64,000 nucleotides of DNA, from NCBI GenBank assembly GCA_022711465.1, contig JAKLEZ010000002.1:124001-188000 (forward strand), in the 5' to 3' direction. The notes below the pieces were generated by a model. It was not told where the DNA came from, searched no databases, and worked only from the letters and a program-made list of their open reading frames with translations. The DNA comes from Planctomycetota bacterium. Lineage in GTDB: Bacteria; Planctomycetota; Phycisphaerae; UBA1845; PWPN01. Made by a program: the position numbers and the translations under genes. Positions 43,874 through 53,172 of the stretch are shown one piece after another; position 1 is the stretch's first letter; each line of letters starts with the position of its first letter.

Positions 43874-44977
43874 TCAAGTTATCGACAGTTGAAGAGGCTG
43901 GGTTTGAGGGCCGCTTGCGGCTTTCTTGGGTCCGCGCGACATCAGTCGGGCAACCGTCAGGGGGATCTTGGAGAGCGGAACGACGCCGTCGGCCGCCCCG
44001 ATCTTGACGGCTTCTTTGGGCATGCCATAGACGAGGCTGGTTTCCTCATCCTGGGCGATGGTCCAGGCTCCATTTTGTCTCATTTGGCGAAGGCCCTGGG
44101 CGCCGTCGGCGCCCATTCCGGTCATGATGATGCCGATCGCGAAGGGGCCGCAGGTGCGGGCCACGGAATCGAAGAGGGCGTCTGCGGAGGGGCGGTGCCC
44201 GCTGACTTTGGGGCCGTCGTCGAGTTCGATGACCAGGGAGGTGCCACGGCGGTTGAGGCGGAGGTGTTGGTTTCCGGGGGCGACGTAGACGTGCCCGCTC
44301 TCGACGCGAGCGAGGTGCGTGGCCTCAAGAACGGTCATGGAAGAGGCGGCGTTGAGGTACCTGGCGAAGGAGGAGGTAAACGCGGCGGGCATGTGTTGCG
44401 TCAGCAAGATGGGGGGGAAGTCGCTGGGGAATGCGGGGAGCATTTCCACGAGCGTCTGCGGACCGCCGCAACTGATACCGATCGCGACCACCCAGCCTCG
44501 GACCTTGTTGGGTGGCAGCGATGGGGCATTGGTCGGCATTGTCCCGGACGAGATCACGCGTCGCCGGTACTTGTTGCGGGCTGCCGCCAGCACGCGTTCG
44601 CAGAGGCGGGTGCGGAAATCGGCGGATCCGGTCATGCGACCTGCGCGCGGCTTGGTGACGAAATCAAACGCTCCCTTGTGCAGGGCTTCCATAGTGATTC
44701 GGGCGCCGGACTGGGTCAACGAAGAGACCATGACGAACGCCACGGGTGCCCGGCTGGGCACGCGTTCCAGGACGCCCAGGCCGTTGAGTCTGGGCATCTC
44801 CACGTCCAGCGTGACCACATCGGGGCGCAGCGAGTGGATTTTCACCAAGGCGTCTCGGCCGTCGGTCGCAACGCCGACCACCTCGATGCGCGGATCGCTT
44901 CTGAGAGCGCTGGCCAGGATCTGTCTGACCACCGCACTGTCATCGACGATCAGGACTCGGGTCAGATTCGTGGGCAT
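43874..44977 (-). CDS. cheB: CheB-type protein-glutamate methylesterase
   Basis: This 367-residue enzyme has a receiver domain and a CheB methylesterase domain. The receiver (about 5-120) has DD at the N-terminus, D58 in TLDVEMPRLNG as phospho-acceptor, and K in DFVTKP. The esterase domain (about 165-350) has the Ser of GISCGGPQTL (about S169), H195 in TQHMP and the Asp in MTGMGADGAQG. The usual GAS-T-GG signature reads GIS-C-GG. CheB removes methyl groups from chemoreceptor glutamates. No cheR, cheA, cheW or receptor gene lies in the window, so it belongs to a system elsewhere or works alone. A GTG 15 bases upstream is an alternative start. Confidence 0.92.
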   Translation of the reverse strand: MPTNLTRVLIVDDSAVVRQILASALRSDPRIEVVGVATDGRDALVKIHSLRPDVVTLDVEMPRLNGLGVLERVPSRAPVAFVMVSSLTQSGARITMEALHKGAFDFVTKPRAGRMTGSADFRTRLCERVLAAARNKYRRRVISSGTMPTNAPSLPPNKVRGWVVAIGISCGGPQTLVEMLPAFPSDFPPILLTQHMPAAFTSSFARYLNAASSMTVLEATHLARVESGHVYVAPGNQHLRLNRRGTSLVIELDDGPKVSGHRPSADALFDSVARTCGPFAIGIIMTGMGADGAQGLRQMRQNGAWTIAQDEETSLVYGMPKEAVKIGAADGVVPLSKIPLTVARLMSRGPKKAASGPQTQPLQLSIT

Positions 44978-45160
44978 GGTTTTGGGACGCACGGCGGAAC
45001 CGCTGGTTTATTGGTCACAGCCAGAAACACGGTCTGGATACTCTCTTTTTCGGCATACCCGGGGAGGTGCTTTGGCAGACGGAGGCGGGGGCTGTGAATG
45101 GGGCCGGTGGTGCCGCTGATCGCTCGCGGCGGTTATCGGGAGTATCATGATTCAGGAGCC

Positions 45161-47578
45161 ATGGGTTTCTTCACGTTTGAAGTTGACACTCCGGACCTGG
45201 CGGGCTGGTTGTGGGTGGCCGCAGCCAGCCTGTTATTGCTGGAGCTCGGTCGGTACGTGATCCAGGGCAGCCGTCCTGCCGGCCGCCGGACCCGATGGAT
45301 GGTCTCATCGGTCGTGGTCCTGGTGGTGGTTCTGGCGGTGGTGGTTTTCAGGCCTGGGTTTGATTCCTCGACGCCTGTATACGCCTGCCTGGTCACGGGG
45401 ATCCTGTCGGTTCTGTGGCTGTGGCGGAGTTATCGACGGACGAACCGATCGCTGTCGCTTCCGGTGCGCTGGTTACTGCTGGGAGTCAGGGTGCTGGTTG
45501 TGCTCGTGGTTCTGATGGTCGTGATCGGGCCGGTGCTGCAATGGACCCACGTTGTACGCGAGCGCGCGGCCATTGGATTTGCCCTGGACAACTCCCGCTC
45601 GATGACTGTTCGTGACGCTGTTCCTGTCGGTGACGCAAGCCGGTCGTCGTTCATGACCCGCCTGGAAGCCGTGAAGGTGAGCGTGGATCGAGTGGGTGTT
45701 TCACTGGATCGGCTCGGCGAGTCCCTGGACGTTCGGTGGTTCGTCTTCGATCGTGAAGCGAGGTCTGGCGGGGCGGCGGATCTGGATGGCCAAGGGGGCT
45801 CGACCGCATTGGCGGAAGCGGTTCGGCAGGTGGCTGGTGCCCTGGAACAGACTCGCCGGAAGGTGGCGGGGGTCATCGCCATTTCCGACGGGAGGGACAA
45901 TGCTTCGGTACTCGCCCGGCCCGAGGAGGCGGGCATTGATCTGGCTGCTCTAGGGGTTCCCTTGTACGCGGTGGGTGTGGGCAGCGATCAGCCCGTGGGA
46001 CAGGTTCGGGGGCTGCAGGGACGGCGTCTGGACGCTCCGTCGCAGATTGCCATCGACAACCGACTGCCGGTCGCGGCCGAGTTCCTGGCCACAGGGTTGG
46101 CAAGCCAGCAGGTCGAGATTGTTCTTCTGATCGACGACGTTCGAGTCGCATCGCGGATGGTGGAGCCGAGTTTGCCGCGCGAGTCGGTACGGGTCGAGTT
46201 CTCGCCGGCGATGAGCGACGGAGGACTGCACCGAGTGACAGTACAAGCCAAGACTGCGGCCGGGGTCACTGAGCCGGCGGAGCTCTCCCAGTTTGTCCGC
46301 GTCAGCCAGGATTCGATATCCGTTTTGTATGTGGATCGCCCGCGCTATGAGCGGGCGGCGATCGTGCGAGCCCTGGCCGCGGCCCGGGAGTTGCGGGTGA
46401 CCCGCCTGGACGTCGACCAACTGGTTGGCAAGGCCAACCGCGGCGGGGGTGGTGGTCTTGAGTCCGAGTTGGGTCGTCATCGCGTGGTGCTGATTGGGGA
46501 CATTGAGTCGGGGTTTCTGACGCCGGCCATCCAGACCGAGCTTCGTGATGCCGTGGTGGCAGGCAAATGTGGGCTGGTTCTTGTCGGGTGCGTACGCACG
46601 ATGGGGGGAGGGTTGGCTGGCGGCCCGCTGGCGGAAGTGCTTCCGGTTGACGGATCGGCGGTTGGCGAGCTGCCCGGGCCGGTGCGTTTCGAGCTGACGG
46701 ATGCCGGGCGTGTGCACCCGGTGTGCCGGTTGGATCCGGACGTTGCCACGAGTGGTGCGGCGTGGGCGCGGCTGCCGCCGTTCGCAGGATGTGCCCGGCT
46801 TGCCCGTCCGGCCCCCCCGGCCGAGGTGCTGCTCAGGAGCATGGATGGCAGTCCGCTGATGGTGGTCCAGCAGTCCGGCAGAGGGCGAGTGGGCATATTG
46901 GCCTTCGATTCGACCTGGCAGTGGTCGTTTTCCGACCTGCGGGGCCGCGCGATGCAGCAGCGATTCTGGAGGCAGTTGGTGCTATGGCTGGCCGACCGTC
47001 GACCGAACATTTGGGCGAGCACCGATCGTCCGAGATACGACCTGGCGCGTCTTCGGCCGGGGGCAGATTCGGTCCAGTTGCGAGCGGGAGTCATCGATCC
47101 CGATACCGGGCAGGAACCGGCCGGAATTCGAGTGACCGGATCGCTGAAGGTGCCTGGCGGTACGGCGCTCCCGGTGCAGTTTGTGCGGGCAAAGGGTGGT
47201 TTTGAGGCCAGGCTGACGCCGGACCGCGTTGGCGAGTACCATGTTGAAGTCGTTGCCCGCACGGGTGAGCAGCTTGTGGACAAGACTCAGGCTGCCTTTG
47301 TGGTGGCCTTGGTTGACCAGGAACTCGCGGAGCCGCTGGCCGATCTCGAGACGCTGAGGCGCATGGCCGCTCGGACGGAGGTGGTCGGCGGTCAGTACGT
47401 GCCGCTGGCGGATCTTGCCGGGCTTCTGGATCGCATTCGGGCGTCTGCCGATCAGGCGGAGTTCAGACAGACCGAGCGCATTCGTCTGGTGGGGGATCAT
47501 CCCTGGATTTGGTACTCGGCCCTCGTGTCGCTGCTGGTCGTCGAATGGATCGTTCGCAGGCGCGTGGGGCTGGTCTGA
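45161..47578 (+). CDS. Membrane protein with von Willebrand factor A domain
   Basis: This 805-residue inner-membrane protein has three N-terminal helices (about 15-35, 48-65, 108-128), then a vWA domain at about 140-290 with the metal site DNSRS (FALDNSRSMTVRD) and the later VIAISDGRDNAS block. A middle region follows with a class I amidotransferase-like/BatB-like arrangement (VLYVDRPRYERAAIVRALAA, VVLIGDIESGFLT), and one C-terminal helix WIWYSALVSLLVVEWIV. Planctomycetes have many such proteins, often beside MoxR/DUF58 genes. Here no MoxR or DUF58 gene is adjacent. It starts at 45161 with AGGAG close by. The function is unknown; a complex-assembly or surface role is typical for the family. 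Confidence 0.83.
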   Translation: MGFFTFEVDTPDLAGWLWVAAASLLLLELGRYVIQGSRPAGRRTRWMVSSVVVLVVVLAVVVFRPGFDSSTPVYACLVTGILSVLWLWRSYRRTNRSLSLPVRWLLLGVRVLVVLVVLMVVIGPVLQWTHVVRERAAIGFALDNSRSMTVRDAVPVGDASRSSFMTRLEAVKVSVDRVGVSLDRLGESLDVRWFVFDREARSGGAADLDGQGGSTALAEAVRQVAGALEQTRRKVAGVIAISDGRDNASVLARPEEAGIDLAALGVPLYAVGVGSDQPVGQVRGLQGRRLDAPSQIAIDNRLPVAAEFLATGLASQQVEIVLLIDDVRVASRMVEPSLPRESVRVEFSPAMSDGGLHRVTVQAKTAAGVTEPAELSQFVRVSQDSISVLYVDRPRYERAAIVRALAAARELRVTRLDVDQLVGKANRGGGGGLESELGRHRVVLIGDIESGFLTPAIQTELRDAVVAGKCGLVLVGCVRTMGGGLAGGPLAEVLPVDGSAVGELPGPVRFELTDAGRVHPVCRLDPDVATSGAAWARLPPFAGCARLARPAPPAEVLLRSMDGSPLMVVQQSGRGRVGILAFDSTWQWSFSDLRGRAMQQRFWRQLVLWLADRRPNIWASTDRPRYDLARLRPGADSVQLRAGVIDPDTGQEPAGIRVTGSLKVPGGTALPVQFVRAKGGFEARLTPDRVGEYHVEVVARTGEQLVDKTQAAFVVALVDQELAEPLADLETLRRMAARTEVVGGQYVPLADLAGLLDRIRASADQAEFRQTERIRLVGDHPWIWYSALVSLLVVEWIVRRRVGLV

Positions 47579-47684
47579 GAATGGGGCGGGTCATCCCGTT
47601 GCTTTGGTAGCCGAACGGGGTTATACTTCGCAGTTCGTGAGGTTTGATCCCCTGTAGACTGCGCACCCCAGGAGAGAGATCATC

Positions 47685-48074
47685 ATGGCAGAGCCTTTTG
47701 ACGGGAAGAACATACTCATCGTCGATGACGATCCGGACATTCTGGTCGCGATCGAGGCCGCGTTCAAGGACAGCGGGGCCACGATCACAACGGCGAGTGA
47801 CGGTAACACCGCCACCACGAAGGCTCAGGATGCCGGCGTTGACCTGATCATTCTGGATGCGATGCTCCCCCAGCGCAGTGGTTTTCTCGTTCTCGAGAAA
47901 CTCAAGGGCAAGAAGCCTCGCGGCAGCAAGCCGTACGTCATCATGATCACGGCCAATACCGGGAAGCGTCATCAGCAGTGGGCCGAGAGCCTCGGCGCGG
48001 ACGGCTACATCAACAAGCCGTTCCGCATGGATCGGCTGATCGAATCGGCCAAGAACCTGCTCGCCAAGGGCTGA
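47685..48074 (+). CDS. Stand-alone receiver domain (CheY-like) protein
   Basis: This 129-residue response regulator has no output domain. The acidic pair and following Asp are at 14-16 (IVDDDPD), the phospho-acceptor is D58 in LIILDAMLPQRSG, the conserved Thr/Ser position is in MITANT, and Lys is in YINKPFRMDRL. GGAGAGAG lies upstream of the ATG at 47685. It is 106 bases after the vWA gene and may be cotranscribed with it. It may act in a phosphorelay or bind a partner protein. The nearby FHA-GAF kinase and CheB are candidates in the same region, without direct evidence. Confidence 0.9.
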   Translation: MAEPFDGKNILIVDDDPDILVAIEAAFKDSGATITTASDGNTATTKAQDAGVDLIILDAMLPQRSGFLVLEKLKGKKPRGSKPYVIMITANTGKRHQQWAESLGADGYINKPFRMDRLIESAKNLLAKG

Positions 48075-48167
48075 TGCGCGGGGTGCGGGCTTTGCGGCCC
48101 GGACCGGATGAATCTGACCAGACGAAGCTGGCGCGAGTTCCACGGCATCCGGCGTATGGGATCGCTG

Positions 48168-49712
48168 TTACCGGGCCCCGATCCACTCGATGACCGACAG
48201 CACCGCGTTGGAGCGGGCGCTCAGGTTCTTGATGCGGATGGCCAGCATGCCGTCCTGCGTTTGCCGCGAGGTCACTCCGGTCTCAATCCACTTGCCCTCC
48301 TGGAATCGCTCGAACGTACCCAGGGCCTTGTCGCCGATGAAGACCTGCTGGCGGCGGCCGCCCTCGAAGGTGTCCGGATCGGCGATATACAGCCGCAGCG
48401 TTCCGGCCGCGCCTTTGGGGACGGTGAGGTCGATCTTGAGCTCGGTGTTGTCCGCCCGCGTGTGATAGACGGGTAGCGGCCAGCCGGCGAAGGTGTAGCC
48501 TGTCTTGGCGGTCATGCCGAATCCGGGCTCGGCGAAGAAGACCTCTTTCTTGGGTCGCCCGCACATCACATGCAGCTTCACATTGCGGTCGCGCAGTGAT
48601 TGTTCGCCGGGGAGTTGCTCTTTATCGGGCCAGAAGGGCTCTTCCGGTGCGGGTTCGCGTTCTGCCGCGGCGGGCATGGGCGGGAGTGCGGCGTGGGGCT
48701 CGGTCTGGTACCAGTAGACCGTGCTGGAGAATTGCATCGTACTGCCGGGCTTGCTGAACTCGCGGTGGAACATGGGATCCTCCTTTTCGCCGAAGCCGAT
48801 GGCCACTTCGAGTGATTTCTCGAAGGTGATGGCGTCGTTGATGAAGAACCGGTAGGCCATCGCGCCCTGCTTGAATGGCCAGTAGCCGGCCAGCGGAAAC
48901 ACGTTTTCGTTCTCCGGGAAGCCCCAGCTGAAGCCGAACGAGTCTTCGATCCCCTGGAATTCGACCGAGGCCTCTTTCTCGCCGTCCACGCGGAACTTCT
49001 CGTTCATGTCCACCGGATAGGCGGGCGACCCCGGCCGCCGCATGGTGACGTTCCAGCCGACGAACTTGCCCCTGCCCTTGGCCTCGAGCGCGACGTACTG
49101 CTCCTTGCCGATCAGCAGGCCGCGCTGCCGCCAGTGGGCATGGAAGTAGCCTTGGTCGGCCGGCACGGAGTCGAGTGACCGCCACATGATGTACGAGTAG
49201 CAGGGCATCATCGCCCAGAGCGTCTCGCCTGCCTCTTGTGGTCCCTCGTAGACCAAGGTGATCCTGGCGGACTGGCGGAATGGCATCGGGAAGTAGGCGT
49301 TCCAGCCGCGGCGCTTGTTGACCAGGGCGGTGTTGACCTGTTCGCGGAAGCCGGCCGGATCACAGAAGAAGTCCACGAACGGGCAGTTGACGCTCGGCTC
49401 TGCCTCGCCGTCCCACCACATCTTGATAATCAGTTCGCGGCCGAGGGTGTATTCTTTGGGTTTGCTGACCGACCAGTTGGGCAGAGCGAAGTGGATCATG
49501 GTGATGACGCCGGGCCCTTTGACGTCGGCGACGACGACTTCCTTGCCGGACTTGAACTGTCGTTCCGGTGGGGTTTCGATCCACAGGCCGTTCTCGGCCC
49601 GGACCTTGCCGTTGTCCAGCCTGGAGAGGCCGGAGAAGTCGGCGCCGGGACTTCGTGTTGCGGTGGTCAGTACAGTGCAGCAAACGAGCATCAAGGTTGG
49701 GGTGGTTCTCAT
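48168..49712 (-). CDS. GH172 (DUF2961) family secreted glycosidase
   Basis: This 514-residue exported protein has a signal peptide (MRTTPTLMLVCCTVLTTATR, then SPGAD) and the DUF2961 fold: GPGVITMIHFALPNWSVSK, YTLGRELIIKMWWDGEAEPS, CPFVDFFCDP, the FPMPFRQSARITLVY block, and GRGKFVGWNVTM. DUF2961 is now the glycoside hydrolase family GH172, with characterised difructose-dianhydride-converting fructofuranosidases and arabinan-active enzymes. A C-terminal Pro/Glu-rich linker at about 375-405 precedes a second beta domain (KTGYTFAGWPLPVYHTRADN). AGGAGG precedes the ATG at 49712. The substrate cannot be told from sequence. Confidence 0.85.
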   Translation of the reverse strand: MRTTPTLMLVCCTVLTTATRSPGADFSGLSRLDNGKVRAENGLWIETPPERQFKSGKEVVVADVKGPGVITMIHFALPNWSVSKPKEYTLGRELIIKMWWDGEAEPSVNCPFVDFFCDPAGFREQVNTALVNKRRGWNAYFPMPFRQSARITLVYEGPQEAGETLWAMMPCYSYIMWRSLDSVPADQGYFHAHWRQRGLLIGKEQYVALEAKGRGKFVGWNVTMRRPGSPAYPVDMNEKFRVDGEKEASVEFQGIEDSFGFSWGFPENENVFPLAGYWPFKQGAMAYRFFINDAITFEKSLEVAIGFGEKEDPMFHREFSKPGSTMQFSSTVYWYQTEPHAALPPMPAAAEREPAPEEPFWPDKEQLPGEQSLRDRNVKLHVMCGRPKKEVFFAEPGFGMTAKTGYTFAGWPLPVYHTRADNTELKIDLTVPKGAAGTLRLYIADPDTFEGGRRQQVFIGDKALGTFERFQEGKWIETGVTSRQTQDGMLAIRIKNLSARSNAVLSVIEWIGAR

Positions 49713-49895
49713 GGCCGGTACCTCCTGGTTTCGACGGCGAATGTGGGTTTGTGCGGGCAGTCTACGCCGGCACAGGGGCTTGTTCAACAGGGTCCCCAGT
49801 GTCGGGATGGTATCCGGGGCACGGGTGCTGGCTTTGGGTTCCGCCCTGCTGCTGATGGCCGCGGCTCGGGCAGAGGGCAGAGAAATGCGCAGCCG

Positions 49896-51068
49896 TCATT
49901 GCGGTCGTCTCGCTGCGATCATCTGCAGTGCGATCCGGGCGGTCTGCTCGGCGGCACTGGTTGTGCCCAGGGAGCGGATCACCGCGTCGAGATCCTGGCG
50001 CATGGATGCTGCGCGGGGGGGCTTGCCGAGGATGTCGAGCGCTTCGGCGGCGATCGGCTTCGTGGACGTGTAGTAGGGCATGAACTCGGGCACGATTCGG
50101 CGGCCGGCGAGGATATTGACCAGGCACAGATGCGGCGTCTGGATCAGCCATCGTCCCGCCAGCCGGTACCCCCATTTTGAGCCGTTGTACATGACGACCA
50201 TCGGGACGCGATGCCAGGCGACTTCGAGCGTGGCCGTGCCGGAGGCGCAGAGGGCGAAGTCGGCGGCGGACAGGATTTCGGCGTTGTGGTCCGTCTGCAC
50301 TCGGGTGTTCAGGCGGGCGGCGGAGACGCTCGCCTGGATGCGTTGGGCTGCTGTCGGGTTGGCCGCTGCGAAGAGGAAGACCGACTCCGGGTATTGGGCG
50401 GCGATGGTGTGGGCGATCTCGATCTGTCCGGGGAGGACCTCCTCGATCACGTGGGCGCGGGAGCCCGGCAGGCAGGCGATGACGGGACTGCCGCTCTTTC
50501 GGTACTCCGCCACGGTGGCTGGGTCGGGTCTGGCCTGCGAGAGCTGCTCGACCAGGGGGTGTCCCACGAAGGTCGCATCCACGCCTCGGCTGCGGAAGTA
50601 GTTCTCCTCGAAGGGCAGGATGGCCGCCAGCCGGTCGACCCGGCGGCGCACTCGGCGGATCCGCCAGGGGGCCCAGGCCCAGAGTTGCGGGGCGATGTAG
50701 TACAGGACGGGGCAGCCGGTGGCCTGGATTCGCTTGGCCATGGGCAGGTGCAAGGCGGGGGAATCGACCAGGATGGCGAGATTGGCGGGCTGCTGGGCCA
50801 TGAGTTGGCCGACTCGTCCGATAAGTTTGAAGGCCCGGCGGGCGAGTCGGACGGCCCCGACCAGCATGGTTGCCTGGGCGGTCCAGTCCTCGATCGCGGT
50901 GCAGCCGGCGGCCTGGGTGAGGGGGCCTGCGACTCCCGTAACCTGCGCATCGGTCGAGAGTTGCAGGATTCTGGAGACGAGAGATGCGGCATGGCGATCG
51001 GCGCTGGGCTCAGCGGCCGAGATGAAGATGCGGGCGGGTTGACGGGGGCTTGAGGTCGTGAGGGTCAT
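49896..51068 (-). CDS. lpxB: Lipid-A-disaccharide synthase
   Basis: This 390-residue GT19 glycosyltransferase joins UDP-2,3-diacylglucosamine and lipid X to form the lipid A disaccharide at the inner membrane. Family blocks are ISAAEPSADRHAA, GVAGPLTQAAGC, VDSPALHLPMAK, the YYIAPQLWAWAPWRIRRVRR motif, LPFEENYFRSRGV, FVGHPLVEQL, ACLPGSRAHVIEEVLP, and the donor-site CASGTATLEVAWHRVPMVVMY. The ATG at 51068 has GGGAG about ten bases upstream. A GTG 14 codons earlier is possible. It is not clustered with lpxA/D/fabZ here. With the LPS kinase cluster at 11.6 kb it shows that the cell makes lipid A. Confidence 0.95.
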   Translation of the reverse strand: MTLTTSSPRQPARIFISAAEPSADRHAASLVSRILQLSTDAQVTGVAGPLTQAAGCTAIEDWTAQATMLVGAVRLARRAFKLIGRVGQLMAQQPANLAILVDSPALHLPMAKRIQATGCPVLYYIAPQLWAWAPWRIRRVRRRVDRLAAILPFEENYFRSRGVDATFVGHPLVEQLSQARPDPATVAEYRKSGSPVIACLPGSRAHVIEEVLPGQIEIAHTIAAQYPESVFLFAAANPTAAQRIQASVSAARLNTRVQTDHNAEILSAADFALCASGTATLEVAWHRVPMVVMYNGSKWGYRLAGRWLIQTPHLCLVNILAGRRIVPEFMPYYTSTKPIAAEALDILGKPPRAASMRQDLDAVIRSLGTTSAAEQTARIALQMIAARRPQ

Positions 51069-51384
51069 GGGCGGCGGTCTCCCAACTGCGGGCTGGACGA
51101 AGTGGTCCACGAGCGGGCAAGACTGTATCGCGAGGTGGCGGGCGGGGTCAAACTGGGGGAGGGGCGGGCTCTGGTGGCTGACTGGCGTTGACGATCGTCA
51201 TCCCTTATGATGCGTGATCCTGTATCGCCTGAAGCCGCGATGGCCTCTTGGCGTCCGGCGGGAGGTGAGCCCATGCGCGTGGTGTGGGTGTGGGGGCGTG
51301 TGAAGCGCGGATCGGCCGCGCACGTGGTCGGAATTCGGGTCGCCCGGCCTGCGGTTTTGAAGGGCCCGCACCTGGAGGTGTCGT
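51069..51384. other. 316-base divergent region between lpxB and rpsB
   Basis: This region holds the promoters of lpxB (minus) and of the rpsB operon (plus). No coding frame or clear S2 leader structure was recognised by eye. GGAGG of the rpsB ribosome-binding site is at its right end. Confidence 0.5.
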
Positions 51385-52212
51385 TTGGCTTCGGAATTCG
51401 TTCAGAGTCTCGTCAGTTCAGGGGTTCACTTTGGACATCGTACCAGCCGCTGGAACCCCAAGATGCGGCCGTACATTTTCGGCAAGCGCAATCAGATCCA
51501 CATCATTGACATTCGCGAGACGGTCAAGGGTGTCCTACGGGCCAGCAAGTTCCTGGGCAACGTGGCCGCCAACGGGCAAGACGTGCTTTTCGTCGGCACC
51601 AAGCGTCAGGCTCGCCCCGCGATCCAGGGTGTTGCTCAGAAGACCGGGATGCACTACGTCATCGAGCGCTGGCTGGGGGGTACGCTGACCAACTTTCGCA
51701 CGATCCGTTCACGGCTTGCCCGCCTTGAGGAGCTCGAGGCCATCGAGGCTGCGGGCATGGCCGACAAGTACAGCAAGAAGATGATCTCGATGCTCACCCG
51801 CGAGCGCCGCAAGATCCAGCGCAACCTGGAGGGCATCCGCAAGATGACCAAGCTGCCCGGCGCCCTGGTACTGATCGACGTCAAGCGTGAGCACAACGCG
51901 GCCCGCGAGGCCCGCAAGCTTCACATCCCGGTCGTGGCCGTGATCGACACCGACTCGGATCCCGACACGGTGGACATTCCGATTCCGGGCAACGATGACG
52001 CGATGCGCGCGATCGAGCTGATCCTGAACCAGTTGGGGGATTCCATCCTCGCGGGGATGAAGGCCCGGCCGGTCAAGGAGAAGGAGCAGGAAGAGCGTCC
52101 TGGCCGTCGTTCGAGCCGAGCCATGGCCCGGTCCGGTAGCGAGCCGGTTCCCGGTGAAGGTCCTGCCAAGGATGACTCCGATCCCAGCGAATCGGCCATG
52201 GCTTCCGCCTGA
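51385..52212 (+). CDS. rpsB: Small subunit ribosomal protein S2
   Basis: This is ribosomal protein S2, 275 residues, part of the 30S subunit. Signature blocks are GVHFGHRTSRWNPKMRPYIF, IHIIDIRETV, ILFVGTKRQA-like VLFVGTKRQARPAI, RWLGGTLTNFRTI and the C-terminal PGNDDAMRAIELI. The start is a TTG at 51385, supported by CTGGAGG six to seven bases upstream. No ATG gives a full S2 N-terminus. The last about 45 residues after LAGMKARP are a charged, disordered tail beyond the family core. It is the first gene of rpsB-tsf-pyrH. Confidence 0.97.
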   Translation: MASEFVQSLVSSGVHFGHRTSRWNPKMRPYIFGKRNQIHIIDIRETVKGVLRASKFLGNVAANGQDVLFVGTKRQARPAIQGVAQKTGMHYVIERWLGGTLTNFRTIRSRLARLEELEAIEAAGMADKYSKKMISMLTRERRKIQRNLEGIRKMTKLPGALVLIDVKREHNAAREARKLHIPVVAVIDTDSDPDTVDIPIPGNDDAMRAIELILNQLGDSILAGMKARPVKEKEQEERPGRRSSRAMARSGSEPVPGEGPAKDDSDPSESAMASA

Positions 52213-52292
52213 TCCCGGACCCTGCGGAATCGGCATTGACGGGTTGTTTGAGACCTAACACCTGAAGACACAAGCAGGAGCGACGACAGACA

Positions 52293-53123
52293 ATGGCTGA
52301 GATTACTGCGGAAATGGTGAGGAAGCTGCGCGAGCGCAGTGGGCTTCCGATGATGGACTGCAAGAAGGCTCTGGCTCAGACCCACGGTGACGCGGAAGCG
52401 GCCTACGAACTGCTCCGAAAGAGTGGGGCTGCCGCTGCGGAGAAGAAGGCCGGCCGTGAGACCGGCGAAGGCCGCGTCGGGGTGTTCATTGACAAGGCCA
52501 AGGGTATTGCCGCTCTGGCCGTGATGCGTTGCGAGACCGCTCCGGTGGCGAATAATCCCGACTTCAAGGAGTTGGCCGCCAAGGTTGCCAAGCATGTGGC
52601 CCTCACGGGCTGCACGGATGTTGACGCCCTGCTCACCCAGAAGCATGTGGATGGTGGGCCGACGATCCAGGACATGCTCCACGATCTGCTGAATCGCATT
52701 CGCGAGAACATGAAGGTTGCCCGAGTCGTCCGGCACACCGGGCGGGTCGCGGCCTACGTGCACCACGACGGCAAGCTGGGCGTTTTGCTGGTGGTCGAGG
52801 GTGAAGGCGGCGACGACGCGTTGCTCAACGACGTGTGTATGCACATTGCCGCCATGAGTCCGATGGCGACCAATCGCCAGGACATCCCCAAGGATGTGGT
52901 TGCCAAGGAAGAGGAGATCGCCCGCGAGCAGGTGCGAGCCTCGGGCAAGCCTGAGAACATGCTCGACAAGATCCTGGTCGGCAAGATGAATCGCTGGTTT
53001 GGCGACCACGTTCTGACCGAGCAGGCGTTTGTCAAGGATGACAAGAAGACGGTCGGCCAGGTGCTCAAGGCCGCCGGTCTGACCGCCAAGACCTTCGCCC
53101 GCATTTCGGTCGGCGGCGAGTAA
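52293..53123 (+). CDS. tsf: Translation elongation factor Ts
   Basis: EF-Ts is the nucleotide exchange factor of EF-Tu, 276 residues. The N-terminal UBA-like domain is clear (ITAEMVRKLRERSGLPMMDC), with KKALAQTHGDAEAAYELLR. The core domain follows with ALAVMRCETAPVANNPDFKE, AAYVHHDGKLGVLLV, the AMSPMATNR block and the late KIVVGKMNRWF-like ILVGKMNRWFGDHVLTEQAFV. It is 80 bases after rpsB and 49 bases before pyrH in the conserved order. It acts in the cytoplasm. Confidence 0.98.
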   Translation: MAEITAEMVRKLRERSGLPMMDCKKALAQTHGDAEAAYELLRKSGAAAAEKKAGRETGEGRVGVFIDKAKGIAALAVMRCETAPVANNPDFKELAAKVAKHVALTGCTDVDALLTQKHVDGGPTIQDMLHDLLNRIRENMKVARVVRHTGRVAAYVHHDGKLGVLLVVEGEGGDDALLNDVCMHIAAMSPMATNRQDIPKDVVAKEEEIAREQVRASGKPENMLDKILVGKMNRWFGDHVLTEQAFVKDDKKTVGQVLKAAGLTAKTFARISVGGE

Positions 53124-53172
53124 CACGCCCGCCTGGTGTTGGCAGGATGATCCAGGGTCACAGGAGGATGCG

